From: Candidatus Thorarchaeota archaeon
GTDB lineage: Archaea > Asgardarchaeota > Thorarchaeia > Thorarchaeales > Thorarchaeaceae
DNA: 6,424 bases
NCBI GenBank assembly: GCA_016841005.1
Contig: JAEORG010000431.1
Location: 1 to 6,424 of the forward strand
Direction of reading: 5' to 3'
The position numbers were made by a program, and so were the translations under genes. Below, in pieces: positions 5,180 to 6,424 of this stretch (within the stretch, counting starts at the first letter, position 1; each line of letters starts with the position of its first letter). The notes under the pieces are model-generated. The model saw only the letters and a list, made by a program, of their open reading frames with translations. It was not told the origin of the DNA and did not search any database.

Positions 5180-5215
5180 AAAAAATAGAATTGTGGAGAG
5201 AGGTAATTCCTCTCT
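5180..5215 (-). terminator. Hairpin plus T-tract terminator of the acetyl-CoA synthetase gene
   Basis: A perfect 7-bp stem (AGAGAGG/CCTCTCT at 5197-5203 and 5209-5215) with a 5-nt loop is followed on the - strand by TTCTATTTTTT (5190-5180). It begins 15 nt after the stop codon at 5231. Archaeal termination depends mainly on the T-tract, which is present; the stem adds support. Confidence 0.6.
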
Positions 5216-5230
5216 TCACTTGATCTTCTC

Positions 5231-6424
5231 TTATTCGATTCTCTCACGAACGAGGGTTTCTACAACGGTTGGGTCTGCCAGTGTGGAGGTGTCTCCAATA
5301 TCGTCGACCTTACCAGCTGCAATTCTCTTCAGGATCCTTCGCATAATCTTACCAGAACGGGTCTTCGGCAGAGCATCTGCGAACTGGACCTTTGCTGGAG
5401 TTGCAATAGGACCAATCTCTGTTCGTACGTGCTTTTTGAGCTCTTGACGGAGTTCTTCAGTACCCTCAACGCCTTTACGGAGTGTGGCGAACACGTAGAT
5501 GCCCTCACCCTTAATGTCGTGTGGGAATCCTACAACTGCACACTCTGCAACTGCAGGGTGCTTGACCAGAGCTGACTCGATTTCAGCAGTTCCAAGTCTG
5601 TGACCTGAAACCTTGAGTACATCATCGATTCTACCCATAACGAAGAAGTAACCGTCATCGTTGTATCGGCTTCCATCACCTGTCATGTACATTGGATTAC
5701 CTGTGATAGGGTCTTTGTACTGTACCCAATAGGTGTTAACGAATCTCTGATGGTCACCGTAGACTGTTCTCATGAGACCAGGCCATGGCTTCTTGATACA
5801 GAGGTAGCCACCTTCGTTTGGACCAACAGGAACACCAGCCTCATCAACAATCACAGGATCAACACCAAAATATGGGAAAGTGCATGATCCTGGAATGGTT
5901 GCGGTTGCACCAGGTAGGGGTGTGAAGATTACACCACCGGTTTCAGTCTGCCAGTATGTATCTACGATTGGACACTTCTCCTTTCCAATTTTCTCGTGGT
6001 ACCACATCCAGGCTGCAGGGTTGATTGGCTCACCAACAGTTCCTAGGAGGTCTAGAGTTGAGAGGTCATGTTGCTCCACAGGCTCGTCACCGAACTTCAT
6101 GAGAGCTCGGATAGCTGTGGGAGCAGTGTAGAACTGGTTGACTTTCCACTTCTCAACCTCGTACCAGAACCTTTCAGGTCCAGGATAGGTCGGTACACCC
6201 TCGAACATCATGGTTGTGGCACCTGCAGATAAAGGCCCGTAGATGATATAGGAATGTCCGGTGATCCAACCTATATCAGCTGTACACCAGTAGACATCAC
6301 CAGGATGCCAGTCGAATATATTCAGGAATGTGTGTGTGGTGTAGACCATGTAACCACCAAGAGTGTGAAGAACACCCTTTGGTTTTCCAGTTGAACCAGA
6401 TGTATACAGAATAAATAATGGGTC
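5231..6424 (-). CDS. acs: Acetyl-CoA synthetase (AMP-forming), N-terminus beyond window edge
   Basis: The frame is open to the window edge, giving the last 397 residues of a protein usually near 630-660. It converts acetate, ATP and CoA to acetyl-CoA, AMP and pyrophosphate in the cytoplasm. Visible adenylate-forming motifs in order (fragment numbering): the phosphate-binding loop [11 protein letters not shown] (7-17), [12 protein letters not shown] (48-59), YWQTETGG (157-164), [15 protein letters not shown] (246-260), [13 protein letters not shown] (264-276), and the C-terminal PKTRSGK (353-359), whose K359 is the adenylation lysine that is reversibly acetylated in homologues. W158 corresponds to the Trp that limits the acyl pocket to acetate, favouring acetate over larger acids; [13 protein letters not shown] is also Acs-like. 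Codons are more C/G-ending than in the neighbours, suggesting high expression. A terminator follows. An acyl-CoA synthetase with another short acid is a minor alternative. Confidence 0.95.
   Translation of the reverse strand, partial: DPLFILYTSGSTGKPKGVLHTLGGYMVYTTHTFLNIFDWHPGDVYWCTADIGWITGHSYIIYGPLSAGATTMMFEGVPTYPGPERFWYEVEKWKVNQFYTAPTAIRALMKFGDEPVEQHDLSTLDLLGTVGEPINPAAWMWYHEKIGKEKCPIVDTYWQTETGGVIFTPLPGATATIPGSCTFPYFGVDPVIVDEAGVPVGPNEGGYLCIKKPWPGLMRTVYGDHQRFVNTYWVQYKDPITGNPMYMTGDGSRYNDDGYFFVMGRIDDVLKVSGHRLGTAEIESALVKHPAVAECAVVGFPHDIKGEGIYVFATLRKGVEGTEELRQELKKHVRTEIGPIATPAKVQFADALPKTRSGKIMRRILKRIAAGKVDDIGDTSTLADPTVVETLVRERIE

Noticed and set aside
5193..6131. + strand open frames opposite acetyl-CoA synthetase
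   Set aside because: Antisense to a strongly conserved enzyme; one also runs through the terminator.
1..6424. Mobile elements, CRISPR arrays, tRNA or rRNA genes
   Set aside because: No transposase-like protein, no regularly spaced repeats, and no cloverleaf or rRNA-like segment was seen; gaps between genes are short.

Overview
The window looks archaeal. The strongest marker is an anticodon-domain-less asparaginyl-tRNA-synthetase-like protein of the archaeal asparagine synthetase type (AS-AR). It sits among genes with TATA-like boxes, very short leaders, and an Lrp/AsnC regulator, and base composition is moderately AT-rich. An Asgard-type lineage would fit this mixture, but nothing here proves it. 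No mobile element, CRISPR array, tRNA or rRNA is visible, so this reads as ordinary chromosome with several well-defined regulatory regions.

Layout. Positions 1-143 are either the end of an upstream gene (two frames are open) or a promoter region. They are followed on the + strand by an ECF-transporter S-component-like membrane protein (144-893) and a small two-helix membrane protein (914-1132). The latter overlaps tail-to-tail with another small membrane protein on the - strand (1116-1343). Next comes a divergent pair: the AS-AR asparagine synthetase (1444-2445, -) and an Lrp/AsnC-family regulator (2555-2998, +). Their 109-bp intergenic region carries two palindromic sites that share the word TTGCCAA. 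An SRPBCC/AHSA1 protein (3002-3460, -) converges on the regulator gene.

A TetR-family repressor (3524-4117, -) is divergent from an isoprenylcysteine-methyltransferase-like membrane protein (4238-4825, +). Their intergenic region holds two palindromic operator copies, 20 bp apart, flanking the TATA box of the methyltransferase gene. A small hypothetical membrane protein (4880-5176, -) follows. The right edge holds the C-terminal ~60% of acetyl-CoA synthetase (5231-6424, -), which ends in a hairpin plus T-tract terminator.

Two regulatory modules can be proposed: (1) Lrp/AsnC control of asparagine synthesis, arranged like the bacterial asnC-asnA pair but with a non-homologous archaeal synthetase; (2) TetR control of a membrane methyltransferase and of itself. 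Acetyl-CoA synthetase links to acetate/acetyl-CoA metabolism and shows no obvious functional tie to the rest. I found no clear new multi-gene system. The regulatory architecture is the most interesting content.
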